Notes: a model not told the origin generated them from the letters alone. Positions 33,010 through 45,876 are shown, counted from the first letter of the stretch. The stretch is 64,000 bases of DNA from Ophthalmolycus amberensis (GCA_024529925.1 JAFEUB010001482.1:564501-628500); one strand, 5' to 3'. A program made the numbers and translations.

Positions 33010-33988
33010 TAGTGCTGGACAAGTTAACGCGTTAATTTAGCGTTAACGCATTCATTAATTAACATATTAAAAAACATTTTAAAAAACATTTTAAAAAATG
33101 CGTTAACGCCGATAAAATAATTGTCGGCGTTAACGCATTTTTTAAATTTAAATTTAAATTTTGATAGTCCGTTGCTCACTGGCAGCAGTGGAGGAAGTCT
33201 TCAGCAGACTACGTTGATGCAGCGTGTGGGAGAAGTATAGTTAGATTAACTAAAGCAAGACAAGCTAACAAAAGCCACAGAGAAGTGGAGACAAACTGCA
33301 GCTGATTAGTATCGATTAGTATTTGCATCGCGTTTGGTGTGAACGCACCTTTAGGATCGCAACGAATGACGGCAGGTATGAGCCTCAAGAATGAGCTAAG
33401 AAAGTTAGCGGAAAGATTAATGTGAGACAACATCCGGTTTCTTCAGACGAACATCCGGTTTTCAGAATAGGATATTTCAGAATAAGATAACAAGTATACA
33501 CAAGTATAAAACATGCTACCTGCACCTAATACACCTACATTGTGCGTAAAGTGTCTTTATTCTTTGATCGCTGGGTCACCATCATCACCTCGGAGTTACA
33601 GCATTATAGTGATGAACAGTAGAGCTGCATTCACATGCTCTGACTGTCATGAAGACAGACATTTTAGCTGAAACGTGCTGCAACATGTTATTCCTGTTGC
33701 ACAGCAGTGGAACGTTTCACATAAAGTCAGCACACTGAGCACAGATATAGAAGAGATAGAACTGCTGCTGTGTAAACTGCTCCTGTTAAAAAGCACCTAA
33801 TTTGTTTTAATAAGTGTTTGCAAACCAAATGTTATTGCCCTTTTGTTCATATAGCAGTACTTTAAAATAAAAGTGCACAATACACGACTTTTTAATTCAT
33901 TATTGAACTTTGCCATAACAATGCGATTAATCGCGATTAATCGCAAATAATCCATGCGATTAAAAATTGTAATCGTTGCCCAGCACTA
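33010..33988. mobile_element. Non-autonomous hAT transposon (979 bp) with perfect 8-bp target duplication
   Basis: Left end TAGTGCTGGACAA and right end TTGCCCAGCACTA are inverted repeats. The 8 bases ATTATATT occur immediately before (33002-33009) and after (33989-33996), the duplication length typical of hAT transposition. Sub-terminal GTTAACGC and GCGATTAATCGC runs and a perfect 23-bp hairpin (33090-33112 / 33124-33146, 11-base loop) lie inside. No transposase frame, so it would need a transposase in trans. Confidence 0.92.
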
Positions 33989-36900
33989 ATTATATTATAT
34001 ATAATGTGTTGGGTTGTCTTATAATGGGATTTGTTGATAAAAACAGAAACATAAACTACCACCAGTCTTATCTTTTAAGATAACCGTCTCTTCAGGCAAT
34101 CAGTCGGCTTAATTCTTGGCACCTGTGAATCTCCAGCAGTAAATTGGCTCATTTCCAGCAGTTTAGTGCAGCTGTTAGGACCTGGCTGATCACATCTGTG
34201 GCCTTTCCTCAACAACACTGTGGGGAATAGAAATTGTACATGCTCTTGGTGACATTAAACCATTGAGTGATAAACTCTGGGTTTTATTGAGAGTGAGCAG
34301 AAGTTAAGGCCGAGGCTCCAGTGGTTTGTCTACTGAAGTCACCGGATCCCCGCTGATGTTTTCCCTTCTTACATCTTTTTCAAGTTATTTAATGTTGCTC
34401 AGTGCCATTTATCTCAGTCCTTTACTACTTATATTCATGCTGTGACTTCAGTCATTTAAAAAGGTCATGTTGAACCCTCAAATGGCAAACCAGCTTTCCA
34501 TCTGTCCTTTATATTCTTGCAGTTCTTGGAGTATTGCAATGCAGCTTTAACCACACATGCTTGGGAGCTTCCTCGGTCACATTCAGTACGTTGTTGTCTC
34601 TAGAGAGACACACTGCGGCTAGCTTGGAGTGAAACCCCGACTACCATTTTGACCCGTGAATTATTTCCTTGAGTTTGAAAGCAACCGCATGTTTGTTTGG
34701 TTTGTAGTCTGACATAGTTTGATATTATAAGTTAGTCATGAATGCCCGTGGCTCCACTCGTTCTGGTATCAGTCATTATGTTACACAGCACCAAGCACAG
34801 GACTGTAGTATGTAGGTGGAGTCAACTCACACACAGTAGGCTACACTTCATTCTGTACTAAGCATTGTTTGCTTTTGGAGGCCTTTCTGGATACAATTTA
34901 GATTTTTGTGAATTAAAGCCTTAAGTTTTTGCAATGAGACAACCTTCTTGTATATTTTGAGGCCATAGCCCTGTAATTGAGTAAATACACAACTCATCAA
35001 GACCATTTTCTTCTCTTTTTTATCTGTGAAACTGCAAAGTAGATTTTAACAAAATACTATGAACAATTAAAACATTACATTGAAATGAATATCAAGATTC
35101 CCCATGTGTGCCGTGTAATGCAGCTTTCTCACAGTGGGTACTTTGACTCTGGTGAAATACATTCAGGGTTCCCACTCATTTCATACCAGGACTTATCAAG
35201 GACCTTTTCAGTGACATAGCTGGTAGACTGACAGGGGGCCACGCCATACACCAATATGTTCCTCCCTGCAGTCTGTTTCATTGGTTTGACCCTGGCTTCC
35301 CATTAATTATTAACCAACTCTCTCAACATGACCCAACACCCATTTGAAAGCATTGCGCCAGGCTAGGGTTGAATCACATACCTTAAACCTTTGCAGGCAA
35401 AGCAAGCGAGTAAGCACTTTAGCAACTGTACCAAACATTCTAACCACCGTTAAAAAGAAGTTGGTAAGAAAGCAACCTCATGTGCTGTCATTCTTCCTGT
35501 CTGTGCTACCGTGTGATTTGACAAAATAACCAAGAATAGCCTGTTGAAAAGATTGTGGTTTGCTTGCTATGGATAATTCAAAAATGTATAAAAATAATAC
35601 TTCCAATAAAAACTGCTGACATCCTATCCTGCAGTTTATCCGGACTAATGGAAGACTGTCTCTGTTTCAACATCCATGCTTTGAGCAGCAGAAATGACTG
35701 TAACTGTACGTCATCACATGGGGGTGGCAGCAGAAATCTCAGAGATGGCCGTGTCAAAACCAGGTACAACAAACACCAACAACACCTGTATCCGTACGGC
35801 TGAATACCACCGGCTGTAAATCACATGAACAACCCATACACAGAAACATGTGGAGCGCAGCTCGAGTTGTAGTGCAGCTGTGTTCGTGCGTAATACATAA
35901 ACATGGCGCATCATTGAACCACAGGAAGGAACAAGGCTGCTGTCAGACAGAGGCAGTGGGCAATGTCAATGAAAGAGCTGTTTGCCACCGGCTATCGACT
36001 GCTGGGTAAATATCACACATGCTAATGGAGCTCTGAGCTCACTCAGATGACGCCATCCATGGCATAATAGAGAGATATCATAGTTTAATCAATAATAGAG
36101 CCATTTATTGATTCTTTCATAGCCTGGTTGTTCCTTTGGTGCAGGACTACCAGCTCACAATGAACCACATGGCCCCACAATACAGTATTAGAGTATGACT
36201 GCCTGCAGAAATCCCTTAGTCCTCCTGTGAGCTGTGAATACAGTAAAGTAAGTACAAATGTTAAAGTTAGAAGAGGAGTATTGTCTTTTCTTGTATTAGT
36301 CCAGATCCAGACATCACGATCAGTTCAGTCAGGACCATTACATCAAAGAAAACTTATTTTTCCAGTCATACACATTTGGCACTATGGCGCTGGATAGCAG
36401 CAGCACAGACACATTTCACTGTTAATGCATTTTACAACTTTGAGGACATGCTGATTTTCAAAGGGGCTAATTAAGAGGTTGAGTTACCTCAGAATTATTA
36501 TTATTTCATTATTTTTTTTTAGACAAATAAGCTTCAAACCTCTGCACTCTTTCTGGGGGCTTCAGCATAACACATCCAACCCTCTCACTTAACTGTCGGT
36601 GGATTTGTTGCATTGTGGGTAATGTAGGTGCCAGGATTTGACAAAGAATCAGTATGCATGGAATAAAAAAGGTTTCGATCTTGTTTTTTAATGTAACTGT
36701 CAATCTAGAGTCAATATTTTGGGTTGAGAGGTTTAAGCTTGGTCTTTCACAACGTTTTAGTTTTTCCCGTCACTGATTCCATTGTGAAGGACGGGGAGTA
36801 TCAAACAATGAGACCTGCTGTCACACTCAAACATGTCCAGTTCTTGTTTTTCTCTTCCTTTTGACTTCTCTCCACACAAGTGACTCAGCGAGATTAAGTG

Positions 36901-37670
36901 TCAATTTGCATCCTTGTGTTGCAACACCAACTCAGCTGGTCCATTGATGATGTCATTGTTGCCAGCCAGTGTCAGTCTATAGCTTTTAGACATGACAGGA
37001 TGTCTGAGAGCTATCTCTCAGATGCAGAGAAAACCAATATTTTCCCTCTTCTCGTGCTCTTGGGTGATTTCCCAGTTGTCTCCCCAACTCGTACTGTATC
37101 AACCCGGCAGCGGGCCAACCTGCATGTGAAACATGTTGACTGGGAAAAGGGCCACATGTTTGTGAGCATACACAATAAGCCGCATGTGTAGGTCTTATAG
37201 ATCGTATGACCCAGAAATCTTAAAACCCTAAATGTGTGTTGACGCTGATGTGATTGCAACATGCCCTTACCTCTGAAGCTGGGGAAATAATAACCAAGGT
37301 TGAAACAGAGGACAGCCTGCAGCTTTGCCTACATAGTGCACATTCCTTTGACAGATAAGGCTGCACACACCACAGAGAAGGAAACGGCACACACATGAGT
37401 CAGCTAGTGAATCCTCTACATCCATTCCCGACATAACCTCCTGCCGGAAAGGTTTAATGTCAAACCAGCTGGAGGCCACGCATGCACATTTCTGGATCCA
37501 AACTCCATTCCAGTTGGTATTATTATGCATTATTGCACCATAATGTTTTCCAGGAGTTCAACAGCATTTGGCTGTTTTTGTATTCCTGAAAAGACAAATT
37601 AAATAAATGTAGGTAAAAGGATTTCCTTCCTCAATCCCTCTTGAAAAAACTTCTACTTTGTTGTTTTTGT

Positions 37671-37747
37671 CTTCTTCTTCTTCTTCTTCTTCTTCTTCTT
37701 CTTCTTCGTCTTCTTCTTCTTCTTCTTCTTCTTCTTCTTCTTCTTCT
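37671..37747. repeat. (CTT)n trinucleotide array
   Basis: About 25 CTT units with one CTTCGT interruption. Frames across it (poly-Glu on -, poly-Leu on +) are artefacts. Confidence 0.97.
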
Positions 37748-38963
37748 CGGCAAAGCAGCAAGAGATGCAAACGCCACCAACTGCAGCATGCTCCGCCTGA
37801 TCGGTCACACATTCCGGGCTGCACATGAAAAAGAAGTTGACATTTGTGAGAGAGACATTCTGTCTAAAAACAGTGGACCTAGATCACAAAGACAAGAGAC
37901 TGCATCAACTTTCTGACAATGTCACAAATGTCATACTTAATTATCACCAGGGACTACTTCGACCCGTGTCTACTCACTAACTGGAAAAGATTGGAGATAC
38001 AAGTAACATTTAAAAGTTGCCATTGCAACCTGAAAACCCGTTTTTTAAATAGTCTGGGACACGATTGTATGGATTCCCAAAGCTTTGTTATTGCCGGATA
38101 TTACAAAATCATTTTACAACAGTTTATTTCATGAGCTGAGTTTCACTCAGTCAATATTATTGATGTTCATGAAATCTGTCAATTTCCAGGAACAGCTGTC
38201 CACTGTTGGCCAGATTAGATAGCCGAGGAGCGTCTCCTGTTTCCTCATTGGAGCAGCATCACCGCTGCTGTTTTTCTCACCCAGACAATGTTTATATGTC
38301 AAGGAAGGAAGGCGATGACCACACAGTAAACACAGGGTGACAGTAATTCATTCTAAGCGTATTATTTTGTATGTGCCATCCTGTATTCATCCAGAGGAAC
38401 CTGTTAACAATGACTCATTCATGTGAGTGTTGACCCACGAGGAACGATTGGCTGCATATCAAAAGAACACCTGTTGGGACAAGAATAGATCCGGCAACAT
38501 CACAATCCATCCCGTTCCTTATTGCTCACGTGTCTGTAATGAATATACATCTGATGTGGGTTTTCATGTGGTAACAGAATACTGTACACATCTTATTATG
38601 TTGTGATTTATTGCTCTGGAAAAGCTACACACAATATCTTCCACTCAGTTTAATTGTATCTTTGGCTTCTGCAAAGTCATTTTAATTCCGTTCCCATCGT
38701 GAATCAAACCAAAATTAAATCATATTTATTGATCCCCCACTCTGACAGCTTGGACAACCACCAGAAAAAAACAAAGATTACCTCAAATAAATAAGGAAAC
38801 AATATAATTTGATACTACCCACATCCGCACAGACATAAATGTTTATTCAAGCCGCGTCACTCCTGGACTAGATGAAACTAACACTGTTTGTTTAACGGGG
38901 GCTATAAAGCTTGACGGCTCCTCCATGTGAGGGCCAACACAGTGTGTCGCCTTGGACCAGCAA

Positions 38964-39038
38964 TATAAATAGGCTTAGAAGAGCGGATTTGAAGGAATCT
39001 GCATTAACAGCCTGAAGCAGGAAACTATTCGTGAGCGG
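38964..39038 (+). promoter_or_regulatory. Candidate TATA promoter and non-coding first exon of the tlr18-like gene
   Basis: TATAAATA at 38964-38971 is followed about 30 bp later by a likely start site and a short exon ending at a consensus donor GCGG|GTAAGT (GT at 39039-39040). The next acceptor in line is TTTTACTAG before the coding exon at 40288. A second TATAAA lies at 38903-38908. Exon and promoter are predictions from motifs only. Confidence 0.5.
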
Positions 39039-40287
39039 GTAAGTACTGTGCAGTTTGTACTGCAACGAGTGCTGTTGTGTGAGGGGGGGGAGCAATGAAA
39101 ACCTCTATTTTATATGGATGAGTCTGTCTTTTCCACTGCAGATGTGACGCCTGAGAGCACATAATGACTGAAGGGAGAGTGATGTGTGAAGTCTGTTGTC
39201 TGTTGTGGGTCTAGCGAGGTTCACGTACCCTGCAGAAAGAACTAAACGTCCGTTTATTCTGCGATGGCACATTTATGATTTAATGGGAAATGACAACATT
39301 TGCTCAAAGATCTTGGAGCTGATCTTGTCACGTCATGCATCTTTCATCTTGATGTCTCTGCTGTCTCTCAATGCTATTTGTAGGCCTGCTTTTTGGGGGT
39401 TTCTTTAAAAGTGTGAATGTCCTCTATATTGTTTGAAAAAAGCCACGACTTTAGATTGAGACACGACAAAGGCACACATGTGGCCTGCAACAGACTGCGA
39501 GGCTTGTTTTTATCACGGCCTATTGTCGGATATGCCTTTTGCTGCTGAAGCGGCTGTTGATCACTTGCTGCCCCAACCTCCCCCCACAATACTGAGTCAC
39601 CACAACCAAGAGAGGGCCTCGAGCACACAGTCATGACTGAGCAGAAACAACATTTGACTGATGGTTTCCTGTAGTATACGCAAGATTAGCTGGACGGATG
39701 AACACACACACACACACACACACACAACTAAATGCATGATGCCCCCCCATTGTGAAATCAACTCGCAATGGGAAATTTGTCAAATTTCAGCGGGTTTTCC
39801 CAAATATAAACAAAAAATAACTTTGCATATAACATGCACACTTTCTTTGGAACATGGTTATGGTTCGACAGAAGCACTCTGACCAGTAGCTATTTATGTA
39901 AATTGTTATTGTGAAGAGGAGCAGTGTTGTGATGAGTCGAGCTGAATTACAGCTAAGGAGGAGCAAGAAAAGAGGATGAAAAATAAACAAGCATATAAAG
40001 GCACAGAGACGAGGAGGAAGAAATAAAAGTAAAGAAAACTGACAGAAATAAAGAATAGAAGAATAGAAAAGAGCACACAAAGTTAAAAGTAGTGTTCTGA
40101 GAAATACTGGGAGAAAGGTGGAGACTCCCACACAAAGTAAATGGGCCAGTACCGGTATTCAGTGACAACAAGTAAACCCCTCCTTCCAAAAAAACTACCG
40201 TATTTGGGTCGAAATTCTGCAACTTTTTCTGTGGAGTAAAGAATATAACGCCAACATTTCATCTCTCCTTTTCTTGTCTTTTACTAG
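39039..40287. other. Probable first intron of the tlr18-like gene
   Basis: Between a predicted first exon and the coding exon. Contains a CA run at 39702-39726 and otherwise no recognised element. Upstream of the acceptor at 40287 there is a pyrimidine tract TCTCTCCTTTTCTTGTCTTT. Confidence 0.45.
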
Positions 40288-40295
40288 TCTGTCTG

Positions 40296-41281
40296 ATGAT
40301 TTGGGAATTGCTTCATTTTAGTGCTCTCCTTCTTGGAGCACTCGCATCCCCAACTCCACCCTCACCCCGCACCACCCACACTGACGGAGGACCCTGTTGC
40401 ATCGACATCTTTGGCCGCGCAGCAGACTGTCAGGGAAGACAGCTGGACAGCGTCCCGTGGAGACAATTTCCATCCACACTGGAACGCGTAGATCTCTCCT
40501 CCAACAATCTTCAAGCTGTCCATGCTGACGACTTCCTCCGCCTCCCTCAGCTTCGCATCCTTAAGCTGCGGTACAATAACATTTCACACATTGACAATGA
40601 TGCCTTTAAAAACAACGCACTACTGGAGCATCTTGACATCTTCAATAACTCCCTGCAGGACATTCCTGCCACAGCTCTGACTCCTCTTTTGAATCTGAAG
40701 GAGCTCTACATGTCCAATAACCTTTACAAACATGCAACTTTAGCGGAAAGCTTCTCCAAATTTGATAAGCTCCAAGTTCTGTCCATGGGTGGCCCTTTGG
40801 TGATGGGGCTAAAGAAATCCGATTTTCAGCCCCTGAAGAACATCAGGTTACAAGGTTTTGCAATTAAATGTTCCGCCAATCTAAGTTACTACGAGCCTGG
40901 AAGTTTAGAAGTCATCCAAACAAAGCAGATGGGCTTTGATATGGCCATAGATCAACGGCCAAATGCTCTCCCTCACATGCTACGTGACCTCGCCAACAAG
41001 ACCTTCAGTGTCATCCAATTCCGCAACCTCTTTGAGTTCATGTACTACTTGGAAGAGGAGGACATCTTCCAGGGTTTAAAAGACATCACAGCCCAGCAGC
41101 TCATCTTCCACAGAGGTAAATTCAATGAGAATCTCCTCAGGATGGCTTTGATAAACTTACAAGTCACGCCGATCAAAAGGCTGAGACTTCAGTACATCGA
41201 CTTTGCCCGTTCACCCACATTTGTTGACAGCGGAGCCGGTTCCAGCATCACAGACCTGGCACTGGATCAGTTGGATCTTTG
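40296..41281 (+). CDS. tlr18: tlr18-like coding exon 1: signal peptide and N-terminal LRRs
   Basis: ATG eight bases into an exon that starts at 40288 after acceptor TTTTACTAG. Ends at TTTG|GTGAGTA in phase 2, splitting a Trp codon after LALDQLDL. Unspliced, the frame stops four bases into the intron (TGA 41283-41285), which would give a short LRR-only secreted product of 329 residues. Confidence 0.88.
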
Positions 41282-43591
41282 GTGAGTATCTTCTCATTTG
41301 GGGGGCATCATGTGCCGCGGTGGAATATAATTCATTGGCTGGGAATTTGTATTTTTTTTGTATAAGTGTACATTTTGAAAGTTAAAATGTAAACAGTGTT
41401 TACTGAGTGTATATTCCCTCCAGGAATTCATGATCTTGCGATCACACAAATGATAACGATAATTCAAGCAAAACCCAAAATATGTCAGATCTTAAAACCA
41501 CAAAATAAAAAATGTGAAACTGGAAGTCTTTTTGCCAATTTAACCAATTGCATGAACTGCAAGCTCCTCCAGAGCAAGCTTCCAGAACTGAACCATTTTC
41601 AATCTAATTCCTAAAAATAACCATTTGGTTTATAGCACATTGGCAGCACTACATTTATAGCTGAATTCTAATATTTCCACAATTAACTGTTAAAACAAAA
41701 CACCACATTTGGTACACAAAGGCAATATGTTTTCGGATTTTCAATAATCACAAAAAGCTGAAAATGATCATTAGAAGTTTGCTTTACATGTGCACTTACA
41801 GAACACTATCAATCTCTATTTTTTGCAGGTATATCAGCAATCCAGATGTGCTGCGATTTGACTGGCGCTTCACCTGGTTCAACAAAATCAAGGAACTGTC
41901 TATGCAGCACGTGTACTTCAACTTTGTGCCTTGCGATGCCTGGGTTGAGATGGAAGGCGTGGAGTTCCTGGATGTCTCCAACAATCGACTGGAGAACGAG
42001 TTCATCTTCAACCAGCGGTGCGATTACAGGAGCACCATGCCAAATCTTCACACCATCAAACTGAGCACCAATGCCCTGACCAGTTTGAAAGTCGTGTCAT
42101 CGCTAACGAGGGAGTTCCAGCAGCTGCAGGTGTTGGATTTAAGCAACAACAAACTGGGATCTGCCGACAGCAGTCGGGACTGTGTTTGGCAAAAGAATAT
42201 CACTCGGTTTATCGCTCACCACAACCCGTTCGTGAGTGAAGCCCTCCAATGTCTGCCCACTACATTACACTACTTGGACCTGTCCTACTGCGAACTGGAC
42301 CTGCTGGACATTACGTACTTTGAAAAAGCCACCAACCTCAAAGAGCTCCTGCTGAGTGGGAATAAAATCAAGTTCATCCCATCCATGTGGGAAAGTTCCT
42401 CACTGCAGTTCCTAGCTTTGGACGGGAATTCCTTTGGTCTCATAAGCAGGGCATCCTTCCAGCACATGCCTCAACTGTCTCGCTTGAGGGCAGGGAACAA
42501 TCCTTACCACTGCACCTGTGAGCTCCACGCTTTCGTCCAGGACACAATGTCCAGAGGAAAGGTTAACCTCACGGACTGGCCTTGGAACTACAGGTGTTAC
42601 CACCCAGAGGCCTTGCGCAACACAGTCATATCCAAATTCATCCCGGGTCAAGTGGCGTGTGATATCAGACTAGTTATCGTCATCTGTGTCGCCACCACGG
42701 CAGCGGTGATCTTGATATTGATGCTGATATGCTACATGTTTGATCTCCCGTGGTACACTAAAGCCACCTATCAGATCATCAGGGCCAAGTACAGAGCTCA
42801 CAAGGAAACAGCGGCTGGGGAACGTGGGACTTTTACTTATCATGCCTTCATATCGTACAGCCACTCTGATGCAGACTGGGTGAGGAACCAGCTCTTGCCT
42901 TGTTTGGAGAGCAATGGGAACTCCTATCGTCTGTGTATCCATGAGAGGGACTTCATGCCAGGAAGGTGGATCATCGATAACATCATTGACAACATTGAAA
43001 GCAGTCGTAAGGTACCAACGTGTAGTTTTGTAAGGAACTTGTACATGTCAGAAGACAAAAATACAGAATAAAACACAACATTACGAAGCAATTGTAATCC
43101 ATGTTTTCTTTCTTTTTCTTTGTCTCCATCCTCAGGTCATATTTGTTCTCTCCCAACACTTTGTTAACAGCGAGTGGTGCAACTACGAGCTGTACTTCGC
43201 TCAGCAGAGAGCAGTGGGAAAGACCTTCGGCGACGTCATACTAGTGCTGAAGGAGCCCATGGATCCCAGCTCCTTGCCCAGCAAGTACTGCAAGCTGAAG
43301 AAGATGCTGAGCACCAAGACGTACCTGGAGTGGCCCCAGCAGGTCAGCCAGCAGGCGTTCTTCTGGGCGCAGCTGAAAGGCGTCCTGGGCAAGCCAACAC
43401 TGACCCGGAGGAGGGCGCACAGTGTTAAGAGCAGAACATCATCTGTGGGAAACGTTTCTGTGATTTTGACACCCATGGAAGACGGGAACCCAGGAGTAGC
43501 TAAATCTAATGCAGAACCCAAGAATGACATTATTAAATGGAATAACAATGAGCTGTCGAATCAGAGACAAATCCCTGTGGTTGCATTTTGA
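40296..43591 (+). CDS. tlr18: Toll-like receptor of the TLR1/2 superfamily, TLR18 (TLR14)-like
   Basis: CDS join(40296-41281, 41829-43011, 43136-43591), 2625 nt, 874 residues. Signal peptide about 1-18 (MIWELLHFSALLLGALAS); LRR N-cap with a CC..C pattern at about 29-45; LRRs such as LERVDLSSNNLQ and LRILKLRYNNIS, and LQVLDLSNNKLG later; LRR C-cap about 553-606 with NPYHCTCEL; one transmembrane segment about 610-634; TIR domain from about 662 with box 1 YHAFISYSHSDADW, box 2 LCIHERDFMPG and box 3 FFWAQLK. Family role: surface receptor for microbial ligands, signalling through MyD88 via TIR contacts. The LRR C-cap, transmembrane and TIR resemble fish TLR18/TLR14 more than TLR1 or TLR2, from memory of these families; the exact subtype is less certain than the class. 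The start follows the signal-peptide hydrophobic run and sits 8 nt after acceptor TTTTACTAG. Confidence 0.85.
41829..43011 (+). CDS. tlr18: tlr18-like coding exon 2: C-terminal LRRs, transmembrane, first half of TIR
   Basis: Acceptor TTTTTTGCAG, begins (W)YISNPDVLRFDWRFTWF. Carries the C-terminal LRRs, the cysteine-rich LRR cap, the transmembrane segment LVIVICVATTAAVILILML and TIR boxes 1 and 2. Donor AAG|GTACCA after IIDNIESSRK. The open frame extends upstream to 41764, but that part is intron. Confidence 0.9.
43136..43591 (+). CDS. tlr18: tlr18-like coding exon 3: second half of TIR and C-terminal tail
   Basis: Acceptor CCATCCTCAG. Begins VIFVLSQHFVNSEWCNYELY, the core TIR strand after box 2, includes box 3 FFWAQLK, then a tail of about 70 residues rich in Ser, Thr and Asn ending IPVVAF and TGA at 43589-43591. 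Phase 0 junction. Confidence 0.9.
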   Translation, partial: VIFVLSQHFVNSEWCNYELYFAQQRAVGKTFGDVILVLKEPMDPSSLPSKYCKLKKMLSTKTYLEWPQQVSQQAFFWAQLKGVLGKPTLTRRRAHSVKSRTSSVGNVSVILTPMEDGNPGVAKSNAEPKNDIIKWNNNELSNQRQIPVVAF

Positions 43592-44579
43592 CCAAAAGGT
43601 TAGACAAATATAAATGATACAGTATTGTCTCAGTAAAGGCCTGAACCCAGGTAGCCTTTTGTGTGCAACAGCCAACGTCTCATTATGACAATAACACGAT
43701 CCCCAGTCTGCCCAATGGCATTCTGTCATGTTATCCCCGAGGGCTCGAGCTGGATGCCCTCCGCTCCGCTCTCCCTCTGAGCGTCTCAGCGCCGGGTGGC
43801 TAGCTGACAGCCACTGAAAGGCCACAGACGAGATCTCCCATGTCGCACTCAGGGTAACAAGCGCTGGTGCCGGGACGATGTGGTGACAGGAGCCACAATG
43901 TGAAAGGGCCGTGCTCTGTTACACTCTTGGCCCTCAGAGGTATGAGATCATGAGCACTGCAGGGCCATGTCAAAGGCCACACAGGACATACAACACTTCA
44001 CAATGGGCCTCATGCAAGGACGGACAGATTCGTACTTCTCAGGGATTTAGGAGAACTTGCCGCATTCGCCAATTTCCTCGTATTTAAAATTTGAGCGTCT
44101 TGTAAAATCTTTTGATTTACACTCCATGCTAGCTCTTGAGGATGGGCAATGCTCAGTGATAATTGGTCACTTGGCAAAAGTTAATACAAGTGATAGTCTA
44201 AAACAAGACATTCATAGCGCTCCGGCACATTGTATATCAGGTATAAGAGTTTACACTGATGATCATTTTGAAGTCTCTATAGATCCTTCGTGTTTCAAGT
44301 TGACTGCTCCCGTATTTAACTATTACATTTATTATCGCCAATTCCATTGCTGTCAAATGTCTTTTTTTACTTAGTGTAGTGTGGATGAGGTGAGTAGAGC
44401 TCACACTTGATGATTAATGTGTCTCCAAAGTTTTTCCAAATTACTTATTTCCTTTCACTCTCCTTTTCACTTTCACTTGAGTCGGTGTTATGTAACAAAG
44501 GCACTTTTACAGGTTTACATGTGAAGTCAAATGGCCAGTAGATGACACCCTTGAACTCATTATTTTCTGGTTGAAGCCC

Positions 44580-44581
<2 letters not shown>

Positions 44582-44656
<75 letters not shown>

Positions 44657-44669
44657 GGGGGGGGGGGGG
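44582..44669. repeat. Compound (GA)32 and G24 tract
   Basis: Pure GA from 44582 to 44645, followed by 24 consecutive G. Polypurine on one strand, so prone to triplex and quadruplex structures. Confidence 0.97.
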
Positions 44670-45859
44670 TTCTTTGATCTTTGTATCCATATACTCTAAA
44701 TCTGCCACATATCTGTCGGGGGAAAAGTTGTTGTGCAATACCAGCTACACATGTTTCCTGTTTCCGTGCATGGTGTAATGGAATAAACTGTTTTAGTCAC
44801 GGCTGTGTGGTTATGTTGACTGTCTCACGTCCGCTCCTTGTGGATCTCTGCGGTTGGTTTTTAAAAGCAGTAATCGGAGACTGTTACTTTGGTTTCCCAC
44901 ACAAAAGAGAGATGAGAGGTTCACTCTCACACATCCAGTCGCTCTCAGTTCATCAAGTCAAAGAAAGGGTTTCATCTTTACTCTTCCTCAAACAGAGAAC
45001 AGAACATCTGGCTCTGATCTGAGAGAGTTTCAGGTTTTCATTAATAATGTAGCCAAATGTGAAATTTGGAAACATTATATTGGGTCAAGATAATGCCAGT
45101 CCTTCCATCCTTAAATTACAATATTGCGTTGTGCACATGTTTTACGTTTCTGTCCCTAAAGGAGCGCTGAGAAGCATCTGCGCCTCCGATGATCTCACAC
45201 TTACTGAGACCTTCTTCTTATTTGCATTACTGTGTCAAATGCACTTTGCTTTTGAGACATGGGGCTACTGTTTAACTAGAAGCATGCAAATATCCATGAA
45301 GCCTTTACATTGGTGATCTGGAGATACTGATGTAAATCACCCCCGACGCTTTGCATTCTGTGAAAAGAGGACTTCAGATGCCTGCTTCTAATTCCTATCA
45401 TAGTGGCACTTTGTTTGAATGGCATTGGGTTTATTTTAATTATTATATGTTGAAGCAACAATGTTTATTATATATGTATGTTTAGTTGAAATGACAGAAA
45501 ACTAAATCAAACAATGGCAAATATTGTTCTAGCAATGTGGATTGTGATATTTGTATTGGAGAACATTTGATATTTTTATTTTACCCAATGTAGAAATACT
45601 TAAACTAATAATGATGTCTTTGGGGGGTTATTTCCAGGTGACTATAATTAAAGAACTAATTCAAGTCAGAAATAATTGAACACTACAGCGGTTGTTTCTT
45701 AGTAATGTATAATTTGGGTCAGTCCGTGTGTCAGTAGTTTAAGGTGCTGACTTCTTACCCTTAAATGGTCATAATCCGCGTTATTAGCCACAGCTGTGCT
45801 TCTCCGGTCATGACACGGTGAAAATAGGATGAAGCGCCTGCTGTGGTTGCCTTTCATGG

Positions 45860-45876
45860 CCCGGTGGCTCACCGGG
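45860..45876. repeat. GC-rich perfect palindrome upstream of S100 promoter
   Basis: CCCGGTG GCT CACCGGG: seven-base arms, three-base spacer. Could be a dimeric factor site or a hairpin. Confidence 0.85.

Larger units (their letters stand above)
31554..38902. other. Intergenic or 5' intron upstream of the tlr18-like gene
   Basis: Holds repeat family B copy 3 (32255-32430), a non-autonomous hAT element (33002-33996) and a CTT array (37671-37747). No coding exon recognised. Confidence 0.55.

Noticed and set aside
37558..37824. 88-codon poly-Glu frame
   Set aside because: Translation of the CTT array.
41764..41828. Upstream Met start for the second TLR exon
   Set aside because: Lies in intron: the acceptor TTTTTTGCAG at 41828 fits the phase-2 split Trp codon perfectly.
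42018..42942. Minus-strand and alternative-frame open frames over the TLR exons
   Set aside because: They are shadows of the real coding frame, which has clear LRR, transmembrane and TIR content.
44057..44374. 105-codon open frame downstream of the TLR gene
   Set aside because: No domain and no family resemblance; probably in the 3' UTR or intergenic.
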